5,963 nucleotides of DNA from an uncultured Clostridia bacterium (GTDB lineage Bacteria; Bacillota; Clostridia; Christensenellales; Borkfalkiaceae): contig CAMWHW010000069.1 of the NCBI GenBank assembly GCA_947174175.1, positions 1-5,963 on the forward strand, read 5' to 3'. Positions 5,332 to 5,963 of this stretch are shown here, one piece after another. Each line of letters opens with the position of its first letter. Position 1 is the stretch's first letter. The notes beneath the pieces were generated by a model. It worked only from the letters and a program-made list of their open reading frames with translations, was not told the DNA's origin and searched no databases. Made by a program: the position numbers and the translations under genes.

Positions 5332-5963
5332 ATGGCAAAATCAAACACGACGGTATTCGTATGCAGCGATTGCGGAGCCACCAGCCCCAGATGGCTGGGA
5401 CGGTGCCCCTCATGCGGACAATTCAATACTATGGCGGAGGAAATCGTAAAGCCTGCCTCCACTGCGGACGGCAACAAAAAGAGCCTCTACTCCCTGCCTA
5501 CGGCAAAGCCCCTTTCAAAGATTACTTACGAACGGCACGACCGCGTACCTTCGGGCATATCCGAATTCGACACGGTGCTGGGCGGCGGCATAGTCGCAGG
5601 CTCGCTGGTGCTTCTTGGCGGCGACCCCGGCATAGGCAAGTCCACCCTTTTAACGCAGATTGCAGCGCACCTTTCGGACAAGCATAAGGTGCTGTATTTT
5701 TCCGCCGAGGAAAGCTGCTCGCAGGTCAAGATGCGCTGTGACCGCTTGGGGTGCGGCGGCGAGAATATGCTGCTTTTAAACGGCACGTGCATTGACAATC
5801 TTGAAAGCGAGCTGGACGGCGTGGAATTCTGCGTAATCGACAGTATTCAGGCGGTATACACGGACGACTTGTCCTCTTCCTCGGGTTCGGTCGGTCAGGT
5901 GCGCGAGTGCGCAACCAAGCTCATGCGCATTGCCAAGAGCCGCAATATAACCTTCTTTATAAT
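5332..5963 (+). CDS. radA: DNA repair ATPase RadA/Sms, N-terminal part (3' truncated by window edge)
   Basis: RadA is a RecA-related hexameric ATPase that drives branch migration in recombination and repair. The 210 codons present show the N-terminal zinc ribbon with C11, C14, C25 and C28 (CSDCG...CPSCG), the SRWLG-like SPRWLGRC segment, SGISEFDTVLGGGIVAGS, Walker A GGDPGIGKST (96-105, K103), YFSAEES, and a Walker B region FCVIDSIQ (D170). The family is usually about 450 residues, so the KNRFG motif and the Lon-like C-terminal domain lie beyond the window. AAGG at 5321-5324, overlapping the ispDF stop region, is 7 nt before ATG; the gap between the genes is only 4 nt, indicating one operon. 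Proximity to ispD/ispF also occurs in Bacillota, supporting the assignment. Confidence 0.96.
   Translation, partial: MAKSNTTVFVCSDCGATSPRWLGRCPSCGQFNTMAEEIVKPASTADGNKKSLYSLPTAKPLSKITYERHDRVPSGISEFDTVLGGGIVAGSLVLLGGDPGIGKSTLLTQIAAHLSDKHKVLYFSAEESCSQVKMRCDRLGCGGENMLLLNGTCIDNLESELDGVEFCVIDSIQAVYTDDLSSSSGSVGQVRECATKLMRIAKSRNITFFI

Overview
The window looks like a chromosomal segment of a bacterium of the Bacillota/Clostridia type. The evidence is the RpoB N-terminus (very close to Bacillus/Clostridium RpoB around the FIINGAERVIVSQLVRSP block), a YabO/RqcP-type S4 protein, and a MEP-pathway gene directly before radA, an association also seen in Bacillota (ispD/ispF near radA). Coding DNA is of moderate GC with AT-rich intergenic DNA. 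An uncultured gut clostridial lineage is plausible, but this cannot be settled from the sequence. No RNA gene, CRISPR array, insertion sequence or phage gene was seen.

Layout. Positions 1-753 (minus strand) hold the first 251 codons of rpoB, running off the left edge. Positions 754-1153 are an AT-rich, gene-poor control region. It contains a good minus-strand promoter for rpoB and a good plus-strand promoter for the rightward genes. The two face each other, so their 5' leaders should overlap antisense, and rpoB should have a leader of about 300 nt. Rightward there follow a small AT-rich two-helix membrane protein (1154-1357) and rqcP (1369-1611), a ribosome quality-control factor.

From about 1648 a second promoter starts a tight rightward operon. 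It encodes a 515-residue DUF1538 membrane protein built from an internal duplication (1687-3234), then two different PII-like proteins (3247-3732 and 3733-4152), a fused ispDF (4149-5327), and radA (5332 to the right edge, truncated). Gaps are 12, 0, -4 and 4 nt, so the genes are probably co-transcribed and partly translationally coupled.

The most interesting unit is DUF1538 plus two PII-like proteins. PII proteins commonly control membrane transporters by nucleotide-dependent binding. Here one PII-like protein has a strongly basic N-terminal extension and its neighbour a strongly acidic C-terminal tail, which suggests a hetero-complex regulating the DUF1538 transporter. Substrate and ligand are unknown. 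The rest of the operon is housekeeping: two steps of isoprenoid precursor synthesis and a recombination ATPase.
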